Of a stretch of 64,000 nucleotides of DNA, positions 35,240-46,545 are shown piece by piece. This stretch comes from Zoroaster sp. YZ-2022 (taxonomy: Eukaryota > Echinodermata > Asteroidea > Forcipulatida > Zoroasteridae), in assembly GCA_029582265.1 (NCBI GenBank), contig CM055831.1, forward strand, positions 22,830,682 to 22,894,681. The letters are read 5' to 3'. The notes under the pieces are model-generated. The model was not told where the DNA came from. It saw nothing but the letters and a program-made list of their open reading frames with translations, and did no database searches. Each line of letters starts with the position of its first letter. Position 1 is the first letter of the stretch. A program made the position numbers and the translations under genes.

Positions 35240-35560
35240 TTTTCTTAAGTAAGACTAATTGCGGTGACACCATGTGAAATTCTCAATTGAGTAGTAATTA
35301 GTTCTGAAAAGAACTGGAGGTAAAGAAAAGAGTTGCCAGCAAACTCCTTGCCCTCCCGACCCAACTCTACCGAATCCTCCAGCAGCCTACTTAAGCAGCA
35401 GCATTTCCCAGAGTCCGGCATTCTCCTGAGGACTATCAGAGCATACTGATCGAAACGTCGAGTTGTACCTCCAGTTCTTTTCAAGAACTAATTACTACTC
35501 AATTGAGAATTTCACATGGTGTCACCGCAATTAGTCTTACTTATTCTCCTCACCATGCAA
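35240..35560 (+). ncRNA. Hammerhead-like motif between inverted hairpin modules
   Basis: Plus-strand core CTGAGGA (35426-35432), stem II CTATCAG with CTGATCG (one mismatch), GAAACGTC (35452-35459), then AGTTCTTTTCAAGAACT. On the other side (35246-35325) the hairpin module lies in opposite orientation, separated by about 100 bases unique in the window (CCCTCCCGACCCAACTC). The arrangement looks like two element ends facing each other. Confidence 0.55.
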
Positions 35561-37348
35561 AGCTACAAGTTTTACACCTTTTCTTGTTTCGTGTTGTATC
35601 CCTAGCGTTATTTTCGTTTTATTATGCAGTTTGTGTGCGTTATCCTTTTATTTCAATGCCAAATAATAGAATGTCCATGTCATTATTCAAGATATCAAAT
35701 GTAAATTCAAAGATCCTATTCTGGGACTGACGACCTTGATTTGCAAATATGGGGACCTGGATGATAAATCACAGAAAAAACGGTGCTGAAGAAAAGGTAT
35801 AAGAAAGAGAAGAAAGACGGTTTTTATTGCAGCGGAAGCTAACAGGGGGTTGCTCAAACGAAAGTGTACATTTGGATCTTTAATTAAAGGGACGGTACAG
35901 CGCATAATGCTGACCGTTCCATGCACCGTTATAGACCCTACCCCAGTTCAAATAATATTTTAAAATATTGGGTCTTAAATTATTTGAGTAGGACATCTGA
36001 TGATTTTTTTGAGAAAACTATTTGACAGCAACGTAGGACTAAACGGGAAACAAATAATATGCACTTATTGTACTTTGGGGTTTATTTATCCCCCCCCCCC
36101 CACACCCCCACGGCAACTAAAGTGAAATAGCGCCACCGTGTGTGTATTTGTGACCAACTTCAGTTCACGACTCAACTGCCACTAAGTTAAATAGCGCCAT
36201 CATGTGAGTTTTTTGGGTCACGCGTAAAGCGGCAGAGCCGTTTCAAATGATATTTTCAAGAGTAAACCAGGACAAAATAATAGCTCACCAACACCGAACG
36301 GCATGAATCCCTCTGGCTTATAAAACTATTATAGGTTTTCCCAGCGGATTTTAAAACTTTTTTTTCAAATTAATACCCGACTCAATCAATTTAATTTGAA
36401 AATGAATGCTTCTTTATATCATCATTCAATCAGCAAAAATATACATTCAATTTCATCAGTTGAGCGTTCTATAGTCATTTAACTCAACTCATTGCCAGAA
36501 TAAGTAGGCCTATACGTTCAAGATTATGGTTTAGAAATCAGGATAGGCCAACACATTTAGTTTTATTTTTGTATGTGCCATCAAAAAGTGGGGGACATTT
36601 GATATTACTATCCCCTCTCTAAAAAGTGGAGGGGACATTGTCTCCCCGTCCCCCACTGATCAACGCTCAGGAACAGAGGGCCTGGTGTAATCTAAATATT
36701 TTGCCTTGGTAATTACACGAACAGCCCTTTTTGCAGAATTTCAAGGAGACAAAACTCCAGTACTTGGGATAATTTAATTTTTTTAATATTAAATTGACTG
36801 ATCCAAGAAAGATTTTTATTAATATGGAAACTTGGTATTTTCAAACATGATTTACAGGAAGACTTCCTCTATAGATATGTGTTTTATACCAAACACTATA
36901 TCATTTTTATTTTATTTACAAGTTAATTGAGAGGCTGTTTGATAATAACCAATATTATGTAATTCACCATTCAATGTCTCTATAGCTTCATCTATTTGTA
37001 TATAGAAGTAGTTTTGTCAACATTACCAATGCAAAAAGTATACATTTACACAGCCTTTTAATGATTGAAACGAGTATTAGTTTTGCTCGGGATCCAGTTG
37101 GCGGCACTCGTGCATAGAGTGTTTTGTACAATGTTTTGTCTGTTTAACTGTCTTTATTTACTTCATAGTTTCTTTTATATTTATATGTTTATTAATATTT
37201 GTATTGTCTCCCCTGCGCACCTTTGAAAAACGGTGTTCCACTAAAAAGTCTCCCCAGGTTAAATAATAAATAAAGAAAGAAAGAAAAGGATGTTATACGT
37301 CTTACGTCCATACGACAAATAACTTTCACGCATACAAATTAGATGCTG

Positions 37349-37510
37349 GGTACCATGGTCGAGTGGTCTAGTACATCATAAGACTTGTGTTCTGATGGCT
37401 GAGTCGTCAGACTATGGGTACGAATCTTGACTATGACTGTGGCACCTGTGTCCTTGACAAGATACTTTCCGTACACTGTACCAAGGACTGGTGTCTACCT
37501 TCCAAACGTA
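37349..37510 (+). mobile_element. Degenerate tRNA-Leu-derived SINE
   Basis: A-box-like ATGGTCGAGTGGTCTAG; the B-box is changed to GGTACGAATCT. Same ancestral insertion as 5436 and 55950. Confidence 0.6.
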
Positions 37511-39342
37511 AAGTTAAACGTAAATCTGTAACACCTTTTTAACAATTTGACACGATACACACAAATCACACATTTATATTTAAACACAAATTCTTAAATA
37601 AACACATTAACATGTTTAACAATACTGTTAATAACTATAGTTTTTATCAACGTGAAGTCCCCGTGAAGTCCACATGGTTCTCCCTGAACTCCATTCTCAC
37701 TTAGGCTAGCGATAGTTGAGAAACGAGTTCCCGAAATTGGTTCTCCCATGAACCATAATCTCACTTAGCGACAGTTGAGATATGAGTTGTGCGATAAGGT
37801 TCTATTCAGAACCTGTACCTCAGCTTCGCAATTGTTGAGATAAACACATGGTGTTACCGCAAACCGAAACGATATCAATACTCCACCATGCAACGTGTTT
37901 GTGTTCTTCTACAGCTTCAACTACAGCTTGCAGCTTCAACAATATTAATACTGTACAAAATATGATTTCCTTTCTTTGTCAGCCATATAATCCACTTGGA
38001 TTGATACATAAATAACTAACACTTTATAAAACAACGGAACCATGTGTCATCAGCTAGCATCATCAACAATATTAATACTGCATAAAATAGGCTTTATAAT
38101 TCCTTTCTTTGTCAGCCATGTCATCCAGTTGGATTGATACATAAATAAATAATTCTTAACAACGGTACCATGTTAAATGCATCATCATTGTCGGTTGTTC
38201 TTGTTAAACCACATGCTTTGAGACAATTGTTATTATATTGCCTTACTCCAACCTAAAGGCCAACATCCGCACTTTTCTTTTTAAATCTCTGGTTTGTGCA
38301 TCATCTCCATATCGGCAATTTTTCTGATTTTGTTTTCCAATATCGTTTTGAGACATCCAATTCCGACCATTATTTGGTCAAAAGAGGCAAAAATGTGTGT
38401 ACTCGATTTGGAATATCTGGCCAGACGAGAAACCATGGAGTGAGAGACTTCTTGGAGGAGTTTTACAGTAAAAACGGTTGTGAAGTACGTTATACAAGCG
38501 TCGCAGCCTTAAACATTATTTTAGTACATGTTTAATTCCAACTATAATCATTTCGTTTTGTGACGTTATTGCCACACCGCGTTAATGCAAACAGGTCTAT
38601 ATTTAATAAATGTCGTGGTGACGTTATGGCGGCAGTATAACAAAAGCGCGCTTACTAAGATTAGTCATGGTTGAAAAGCGCCTATATTGGCGGTTAACTT
38701 CCTGTGCCGTCAAATATTAATGAAATCGCTTATTTTTACCTTAATGTTAACCTTAAATTTTAGTTGTTCATCAGCATGGTTGGTTTCTTTTCATTCTTCG
38801 TGAATTGAAGACTGCCACGGCCTCACGCATCATCATTATAATATAACCATCTTTTTAGGGCTTATATTATAAGCCTTAAAAAGATGGTTTATTCAGTTAT
38901 TATCCCGTCAAAATCGATATCACTGGGTACTGATGTTTATTTTTAATTAAATGGTTGTAGCATTTTGCAAGAAGCATCTTACCCATTATAAAGATATATC
39001 GCCCGTGTTTGGCTAAGAAGACCCACAAAATATAATTGATAGAGTGAACGAATTTTGAAAGATATCGTTGCTTAACGAAAAAATAATAAATTATGAAATT
39101 GGAATGTCGGAAACTGTATAGATAAAAGTGAAAACGTTTCAAACGCACTTGATTGTGATTGAGAGCCGGCTGCGCTCTCAAACCTTTACATACAATAAAT
39201 TGTGTGGTCTCGTGCAACTTGAGGATTAAAATTAGTCCCGCCTTTTATTACTACGACAGTCCATTGTTGTACACGTCCTATGAAGGCCGTGGACACGTAC
39301 GCGCACCGTTGGCATCTATGGTCCTTCGCGCGAGGCGAGTGG
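37511..39342. other. Class A upstream region (rearranged)
   Basis: No gene. 37740-37885 has the GGTTCTATTCAGAACC hairpin variant; 37890-38170 repeated CTTCAACAATATTAATACTG phrases; 38200-38535 matches 44160-44515; 38545-39165 matches 8130-8690. After 39165 the flank differs from 9778 and 46546 until about 39300. Confidence 0.5.
38845..38892. repeat. Local inverted duplication (about 23-bp arms)
   Basis: AACCATCTTTTTAGGGCTTA is followed by its own complement TAAGCCTTAAAAAGATGGTT. Sister loci (8385, 45232) have only the second half, so the first half was added in inverted orientation. Confidence 0.8.
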
Positions 39343-39460
39343 CATAACCGAACAAAAAACGACTGTATAGATCAGCAAATTTAGTGAAGACATAAACTTG
39401 AGGAGAATTTGATTTCTGTAAACTCTTCCATTTGTTTCTCGTGTGAGAAAACACTTCGTC
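39343..39460 (+). promoter_or_regulatory. Class A-like receptor 5' flank / 5' UTR
   Basis: Shares AAATTTAGTGAAGACATAAA and ACTTGAGGAGAATTTGATTT with the flanks of 9778 and 46546, but the last 20 bases (AACACTTCGTC before ATG) are intermediate with class B. Confidence 0.5.
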
Positions 39461-40453
39461 ATGTTACCAGTTAATAACTACACTTTCCCGGTACTACCGT
39501 CTTCGCCGGACGGTACCGACCGACTAAGCCCGGCTTTGATTGCTCTACGGACCGCGTACATAGCCGTTACGAGTCTTGCTATCATCTGCGTGAACGTACT
39601 GACCCTCGCTGTTATGTTCAGGGTACGCGGGGAGTTCCCACCCGGCTCGACCAAGCTTGTTATGTCCTCCCTTGCCCTGTCAGACCTTGGAATAGGGATA
39701 ATGACTATCTTTTATATCCCAATATCGGCTATGGATAGATGGCCATTTGATACCATGTGGCCATGCACACTGATGTGCTTCATACTATCTCTTCTGGGTG
39801 TTATCTCAATCTGTAACCTCATGCTTCTCTCATTCGATCGTTTGATAGCAATAACCAAACCTTTACTCTACTCAACCCTCTTGCCACAGAGACGCATGTT
39901 GTATATGACCGTATTCCAATGGGTAAGTTTTACCATTGTTGAAGCGGTAGTAATGACCACAGTGCAACCAGTGGTGCGGTACAAGCAGGCCGCCGCCTTG
40001 TGTTTGTTGGAGAACGACGAAGATAATTTATCATTAGATGTGACTTTGTTTTGCAGCGTGTTTCTTCTCCCCGTGATGATTATGCTTGGTATTTACGTAA
40101 AACTCATCCACACCAGCCACATCCAAGCCAAGAAAATTAACACCGTGAACGTACCATCACATCACTCCCCAGAGGAATGTAAAAACGCCGGTAAAGCTGG
40201 AAGTGGGAAAGCCGTCAAACTGTTCTGCGTGATTGTTACGGTATACACCGTTAGCTTGCTGCCATATACCTCTTTGCGGATTTATAGCGATCTTAATCCG
40301 GATAGAATTCCGCCATGGCTAGAATTTATCTTCGCGTGGCTAGCCTTAAACAACAGTTTGTGGAATTTCATCATATACGTTGGAATGAACAAAACATTCA
40401 GAAAGCTATCTTTTGAAATATTAAAAGACTTAATCAAGCAATGTAGAAGATAA
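39461..40453 (+). CDS. Rhodopsin-like GPCR, intact (330 aa)
   Basis: Full-length paralogue of 9778 with all class A landmarks (Asn 1.50, LALSD in TM2, Cys 3.25, DRL, Trp 4.50, ECL2 Cys, Pro 5.50, LLP in TM6, NFIIY in TM7). The conserved start MLPVNNYT is used; an ATG six codons upstream (39443) is in frame but not shared. The N-terminal sequon Asn-Asp-Thr is changed to Asn-Tyr-Thr and remains a sequon. Distinct pocket residues: CFILSLLG in TM3, LFCSV in TM5, LLPYTS in TM6 (the Trp 6.48 toggle is Leu), and WLALNN in TM7. Loss of Trp 6.48 is unusual and may alter activation. Ligand unknown. Confidence 0.93.
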   Translation: MLPVNNYTFPVLPSSPDGTDRLSPALIALRTAYIAVTSLAIICVNVLTLAVMFRVRGEFPPGSTKLVMSSLALSDLGIGIMTIFYIPISAMDRWPFDTMWPCTLMCFILSLLGVISICNLMLLSFDRLIAITKPLLYSTLLPQRRMLYMTVFQWVSFTIVEAVVMTTVQPVVRYKQAAALCLLENDEDNLSLDVTLFCSVFLLPVMIMLGIYVKLIHTSHIQAKKINTVNVPSHHSPEECKNAGKAGSGKAVKLFCVIVTVYTVSLLPYTSLRIYSDLNPDRIPPWLEFIFAWLALNNSLWNFIIYVGMNKTFRKLSFEILKDLIKQCRR

Positions 40454-40621
40454 CGTGTCTGACAATACAGAAACAGAATTACCCCCAACATACATTGATG
40501 GTTTTTTGGTCTGTTTTCAGTTTCTGAAATGGAGCAGTGATAAGAGATCAGAAAAGGAGTTTATGCTCCCCTCGCCAAGGTTATATTCATCACGAAAACA
40601 TTTAACTTATGTCCCCATACT
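40454..40621. other. Receptor 3' flank interrupted by SINE
   Basis: The 3' UTR-like block continues to CCCCATACT and resumes at GTATACAAATATTTT (41149) after the SINE. Confidence 0.6.
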
Positions 40622-41148
40622 GGAGTGTCGTGGCCGAGCGGTCTAGCGCACCGAACTCAAGTTCTGGTGTTGCCAGCAGCAGGGTGTGGGTTCGAGCCCC
40701 GGTCGTGACACTTGTGTCCTTGAGCAAGGTACTTAACCATAATTGCTTCGTCCTTCGGATGGGACGTAAAGCCGTAGGTCCCGTGTGTTGTATAATGCAC
40801 GTAAAGTGGATTGTCGTGCGGTCTAGCGCACTGAACTCAAGTTCTGGTGTTGCCAGCAGCAGAGTGTGGGTTCGAGCCCCGGCCGTGACACCTGTGTCCT
40901 TGAGCAAGACACTTAACCATAATTGCTTCTCTCCACCCAGGGGTCAAATGGGTACCTGTGAAGGCAGAGATGGTTTGCTCTATATGCGCTAGAAATGGCA
41001 GCAATTGAGCTGTATACTCCCCAGGGAGCTGAGATGGTTTCAGGAATGATTTATGAGCCTTATGAGCAGGGATAATAATATAATGCGCCTTGAGCGCCAC
41101 TTAGTTGGTGGATACGTGCGCTATATAAATCTATACATTATTATTATT
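40622..41148 (+). mobile_element. Dimeric tRNA-Leu(CAA)-derived SINE
   Basis: Two tRNA-like heads in tandem. The first has the A box TGGCCGAGCGGTCTAGCGC, an anticodon-loop region ACTCAAGTT with CAA, and B box GGTTCGAGCCC, closing with GTCGTGACA opposite TGTCG. The second head (about 40808) has lost part of the A box. The body contains CTCTCCACCCAGGGGTCAAA and CTCCCCAGGGAGCTGAGATG, and the tail is GCGCTATATAAAT then (ATT)n. Class II tRNA-Leu similarity is strong. Inserted into GCATACT/GTATAC of the receptor 3' flank. Confidence 0.88.
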
Positions 41149-41733
41149 GTATACAAATATTTTAAATACATTAAAGGTAAGGTACAACATTGGTATTTCT
41201 CAAAAGTTATGAACGATCACAGGTTTACATAAAACTTGCTTGGTGTAAAGTTGAAACATTTATTCATTCAGAGAAAATTTATTTATTTGATTTAAGAAAA
41301 CAAAAATTGTATTTTTCATAAGGTTGCCAGAAAAACCGTTTTTCATAAAATATGATGATTATATCAAACATCACTTGAAATGCTTCTGTCTGAGGAAGAG
41401 CTATTTTTTAAATATGTATCGCTCGTGTTTTACCGGCAATTTTCGGATTGTTTTTGTTTTCATTCGAATAATGAATAATTTCATTTTTAAAAAGGGTACG
41501 GTAACTTTAAAATTATACATTTTACAAATAGTTGTCAGAAGCTTGGTTTTACAGCACAATAGTGTCAGAACGTATTTATTTTGACCCACCATAATTAATT
41601 TGGGTACATATCTATTGTATTAATTTTTATTCTTATTTTATTTAGATCATTTTACAAAGTATACAAAAATATACAATTCATAAATAACTTAAACATACAC
41701 ATCACAACTCATAAAACATTTATACATATACAT

Positions 41734-41857
41734 CAGTGTTTCAGTGCCTTGATGCTCGGCCTTGGCCTTAAGGCTGAATTTTATGGCCTTGGCCTTGAAG
41801 ACAAAAGACTTGGCTTTGGCCTTGGCCTTGAGGGTTCTGGCCTTCGCTGCAACACTG
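41734..41857. mobile_element. hAT-type MITE (124 bp)
   Basis: Ends CAGTGTT and AACACTG with an exact 8-base target duplication ATATACAT on each side (41726-41733, 41858-41865). Terminal repeats continue imperfectly (CAGTGTTTCAGTG versus CAGTGTTGCAGCG). The interior is a GGCCTT/CTTGGC tandem. The 8-bp duplication and CAGTGTT ends are hAT hallmarks. Confidence 0.88.
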
Positions 41858-41956
41858 ATATACATCAAAATAACCTTTTTAACTGGACGATCATGCTTCT
41901 TGTGATTATTTTAGGAAACGTGTCATTTCAAAGCATTTATTTTCCCTCCCAAAATC

Positions 41957-42003
41957 CCAAATCATAAAGATAGTTTGGCCAGCATAACCAATGGATTACC
42001 TTT
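41957..42003. repeat. Single unit of the 26.3-kb minisatellite
   Basis: Contains CAAATCATAAAGATAGTTTG and GCATAACCAATGGATTACC, followed by TTTCCTTAATTTGTTTACAG. The same sequence follows the last unit of the 22-copy array (27400), so this is the unexpanded state of the same site. Confidence 0.9.
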
Positions 42004-42799
42004 CCTTAATTTGTTTACAGGCAGTGTCTAAATCAAAACAGTCTGAAATCTCCAACAACATGCAAATACCATTTGAATTCCGTTGTTTTTTTTAGTGCAA
42101 ATGGGCATATCTATAGACCATGTGACTTGTATACAGTTTGCGTGACCTTAAGAATACCAGGGTGATTTTCTGTCCGGCAAAAGTGTGATTTTATGGTTTC
42201 TTGTCATAGACCTGTGTTAAAAATGAATCAGTTTTTCTGCTGATATCTCAAAATATCAGATTTTATGGTTTCCTGTCATAAACCAGTGTACATTAATCCC
42301 GGCGCACTTTGACCTTTGGGGCTCTTTTATAAACGCGTAGTGTCATTGGTCACATCGTCTGTAGTTTTCATTAGACATATACATAGCTTCGCTTCACACG
42401 CATTATTAGCATATTTCTATAGATTTATTGATATTTCAATCAAAATAAACCACAAGATTTTAATTCATCTTTCTCAGAAAGCACATCCCTCCACGTTTAC
42501 CTGTGTAATGTATGATTGTTTAATCTAAACAAATAACGTATAGGTGTAGGCCAAACTGCATTGAAATATCTAACTAGCTATTGTTTAAGTAAAAACTGTT
42601 TGCGATGACACCATGTGAAATTCTCTTTTGAGTAGTAAATAGTTCTGAAAAGAACTGGTGGTTAGCTAAGTTTGCTAGCTATTGCACAATGACTTTGTGC
42701 CCAACACGGTTGACGCTGGGCGTATGCGTAAAAACATGTATACTGTACATGACTGTGGATGAACGCGTAGTGAAAATCACGTGCTTTAAAAACCTTAAC

Positions 42800-43250
42800 T
42801 AACGAGAAGAACAACATAGCATGAATACCAATTGTTTACCTTCAGTTGCCTCAATCAGTTGGCGAAACTCCCACTGCTGCAATATTATTCGCCTTTGTGT
42901 TCTCTATTTTAGAATAACTAACGAGTATAGCAATTAACGAGAAGAACAATATAGCAAAAATACCAATTGTTTACTCCTACTGCTGCAATATTATTCGTCT
43001 TTGTGTTCTCCATTTTAGAATAACTAACGAGTATAGCAATTAACGAGAAGAACAATATAGCATGAATACCAATTGTTTACCTTCAATAGCCTCAATCAGT
43101 TGACGAAACTCCCACTGCTGCAAAATTATTCGTCTTTGTGTTCTCCATTTTAGAATAACTAACGAGTACAGCAATTAACGAGAAGAACAATATAGCATGA
43201 ATACCAATTGTTTATCTTCGGTTGCCTGAATCAGTTGACGAAACTTATTT
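42800..43250. repeat. 135-bp tandem repeat, about 3.3 copies
   Basis: Unit starts AACGAGAAGAACAA at 42801, 42936, 43042 and 43177 (the second unit is 106 bp because of a deletion). Contains ATACCAATTGTTTACCTTC and CACTGCTGCAATATTATTCG. The equivalent site at 63505-63715 has about 1.6 units. Confidence 0.88.
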
Positions 43251-46200
43251 TGTTTACAGGCAGCGTTTAAATCAGAACAGCCTGAAATCTTCAACAACAA
43301 GCAAGTTCCATTTGAATTTCGTTGTAATTTAGTGCAAATGGGTATATCTATAGACCATGTGACTTGTTTACAATTTGCGTGACCTTAAGAATACCAGAGT
43401 GATTTCCTACCGGGAAAAAGTTTGGTTTATGGTTTCCTGTCAGTGTTAAAAATAAATCAATTTAAGAATGTTTCTGCTGATATCTCCAAATATCAAATGT
43501 TATGGTTTTTTGTCATAGACCAGTGTACATCAGAGCCCGGCGCACTTTGACCTTTGAGGCTCTTTTGTAAACATGTGGTGTCATTGGTCACATCGTCCGT
43601 AGTTTAGCTTCGCTTCACACACATTGTTGGCATATTTCTATAGATTTATTGATATTTCAATCAAAATGAACCACAAGATTACATCTTCTCAGTAAGCACA
43701 TCCCTCCACGTGTACCTGTGTAATGTATGATTGTTCAATCTAAACAAACAATTTATTAAGGTAATATCTAATATCTAAGTGTATAATATAAAGACTGTTT
43801 GCGATGATACAGAAATTCTCTTTTGAGTAGTAAATAGTTCTGAAAAGAACTTGTCGTTAGCTATTGTTTGTATGCTGCACGTGATAGTTATTGGTTTTGT
43901 GTGAAGTTTTTTTTTAAATATTTGACATTAGGTATCTAGGCCTATGTATGCAATTTTGGTTTTATTTCATTTTCTGTAAAGAAATAAGTGTGGAATGAAT
44001 TTAGAATGAAGGCTCAAGACAATCTGCTTGATACGCCTGGTTCTTACAAAGTAGGCTTTCCTTTCTTTGTCAGCCATGTCATCTACTTGGATTGATAACA
44101 TAAATAAATAATAACGGTACCATGTTAAATGCATCATCGTTGTCTTTGGCTCAATAGCCAGTGGTTCATGTTAAACCACATGCTTTGAGACAATTATTTT
44201 GTTTTGCCTTACTCCAACGAAAGATGTTTAAATGCCAAACATCAGCATTTTTCTTTTTAAATTGCTGGTTTGTGCATCATCTCCATATCGGTAATTGTTC
44301 TAATTTTGTTTTCCAATATCGTTTTGAGACATCCAATTCCGACCATTATTTCGTCAAAAGAGGCCAAAATGTGTGTACTCGATTTGGAATATCTGCCCAG
44401 ACGAGAAACCATGGAGAGACTTCATGGCGGGGTTTTACAGTAAAAACGGATGCGAAGTACGTCATACAAGCGTCGCAGCCTTTAGTATCGTGTGAACACG
44501 AGAGCGTTATGTAGGCCATGCCTTGATAACACATGTCTCGACTGTTTCCTTGTTTCGTGACTGAGGCCTGAGCCTAAACTTCATTTGGGAATAGGCATCC
44601 CTTAGATATACGTCTTATTTACATCCGTGGGAATGCGTGAGAAGGAGATGTAGGCACTTCTGTGATAATAATATACTTATAGTCCTGATTAAACTGAATG
44701 TACATTATTGCCATTCAATTCCACTGGTAACTCCTCCTCAAAGCCTGGTGGACAACCATTTACCTTTTCAGCTCAGAATATAAGTTTCAATTTGGCAACT
44801 TAAAAAACCTTTTCGTAATTATAAACACCACCATTTAGATTGTAATCACCTCATAAACAGTATTGTTTAATTTATAAACGCATATGTGTTTAACTTATAA
44901 ACACGTCATGTGTTCTACAGTATTTACCACATGCAAATTATTTATTTTAAAATCTAAACAGAGAAACGTTACGAATATTATTAAATATTATTGTAATACA
45001 TATTTAAGTCCATCTATAATCATTTCATTTTGTGACATTATTGTCACGTGTGTTAATGCAAATAGGCAGTATAACAAAAGCGCGCTTATTAAGAGTAGTC
45101 ATGGTCAAATATTAATGAAATCGCTTATTTTTACCTTAATGTTTACCTTAATTTTTTGCATCAGCATGGTTGGTTTCTTTTCATTCTTCGTGAATTGCAG
45201 ACTGCCTATGCCTCACGCATCATCATTATATAAGCCCTAAAAAGATGGTTTATTCAATTATTATCCCGTCAAAATCGATATCACTGGGTACTGATGTTTA
45301 TTTTTAATTAAATGGTTGTAGCATTTTGCAAGAAGCATCTTACCCATTTTAAAAATATATCGCCCGTGTTTGGCTAAAAAGACCCACAAAATATAATTGA
45401 TAGAGTGAACGAATTTGAAAGATATCGTTGTTTAACGAAATAAAATAAATTATGAAATTCAGATGTCGGAAACTGTATAGATAAAAGTGATATTTCGAAC
45501 GCGCTTGATTGTGATTGAGAGCCGGCCGCGCTGGCTAATCAGAAGACTGTCCACGCCCTCAACCCGTTACTTACAATAACGTGCATCATTGATCGCATAA
45601 GTTTGGCTGAATATACAGACTTGAATATATGGTAACGAATCGATTATTCATATATTCAAGAACGTAGCCCGCCTACGTTTGAGTTGCCGGAGGATGGCCA
45701 ATGACGATTCCATTATTAACTAGGTTACAACTATTTATGACGAAATTCAAAATTGTCAACATGTTCAATTAATCATACATGAACACCAAAAATGCGTCAG
45801 AATACTTCACCATTTTACAAATAATACTGCAAAATCTCATGATATGAATGTATGTATTGCAACAGAAACTGAACGTTTATTAACAAATACACTGTAGGCC
45901 TACCACATACACGTGTATACAGGAGCTCTTCTGGAATTGTCCATTCCGATTGTGTACGGACATAATTATGTTATCAATCCGTGTGTGCAGCAGTAGATTT
46001 ATGAATATTTATATATTTGGGGAATTCGACCAATCACATTGTTTCTCCAGTTTTCCGGAGAACTTGCGATAATCGTTAGATTTGGACGCACCCTCGTACT
46101 CATGGTAATTCACTGCTGCCCATGGCAAGTATGTGTAATACGATTGGATCGAGGTAGCACGGCATAATGAAACGGCAAGCGTCCCCGCAGACAAATACGG

Positions 46201-46406
46201 CCAAATCTACGACTTGATCTCAAGTCTATCCTTCGTGCGGATCTTCAGTGGCTACATTGATTGCTTGTTATAAGTCAACATCCTGTTGATTTCACCGGTT
46301 AAACTGAGTTGTTGCATCCAGGTCGATCTGGGTCAGGAGAAAGAGGCCGGTTGTCTATGACTGGATCGTTAAAGACAATTGATGTGGGCTACCTTATGTG
46401 GAATAT

Positions 46407-46545
46407 TTATATCTGCGAGGCGAGCGGTATATCCGAAGAGAAAACGACGGTATAGATAAGCAAATTTAGTGAAGACATAAACTTGAGGAGAATTTGATTT
46501 GTGTAAACTCTTTGATTGTTCCTTGTGTGAGAAAACTCACTCGTC
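46407..46545 (+). promoter_or_regulatory. Class A receptor 5' flank / 5' UTR
   Basis: Nearly identical to 9647-9777, including ACTTGAGGAGAATTTGATTT and GAGAAAACTCACTCGTC before the start codon. Confidence 0.55.

Larger units (their letters stand above)
33319..37348. other. Non-coding block shared with the inverted-repeat arm
   Basis: No gene. 34380-36110 is a diverged direct copy of 15980-17690 (and of 53490-54960): it includes ATGCCCCGCCGCTGAAG (34735), GGTACCTTGCTAGTGGAACC and GGTCATGGTCATTAT. 36120-36460 matches 54970-55260. 34897-34960 has a short tandem GAAATTGATGGGGGATACAG. The remainder to 37348 matches 3970-5400. Confidence 0.55.
41149..46400. other. Repeat module and class A upstream region of 46546
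   Basis: No gene. Contains the hAT-type MITE (41734), single minisatellite unit (41957), CTCAGAAAGCACATCCCTCC block (42472), hairpins 42637 and 43837, 135-bp tandem repeat (42800), a second partial module 43250-44020, then 44040-44520 (as 38080-38520) and 44800-46400 (as 7910-9640). Open frames at 38296 and 44161 share a nucleotide block but diverge in frame. Confidence 0.5.

Noticed and set aside
38296..44514. Shared VHHLHIGN/FETSNSDHY reading frame at 38296 and 44161
   Set aside because: Same duplicated nucleotide block; the frames diverge after about 45 codons and changes are not silent-biased.
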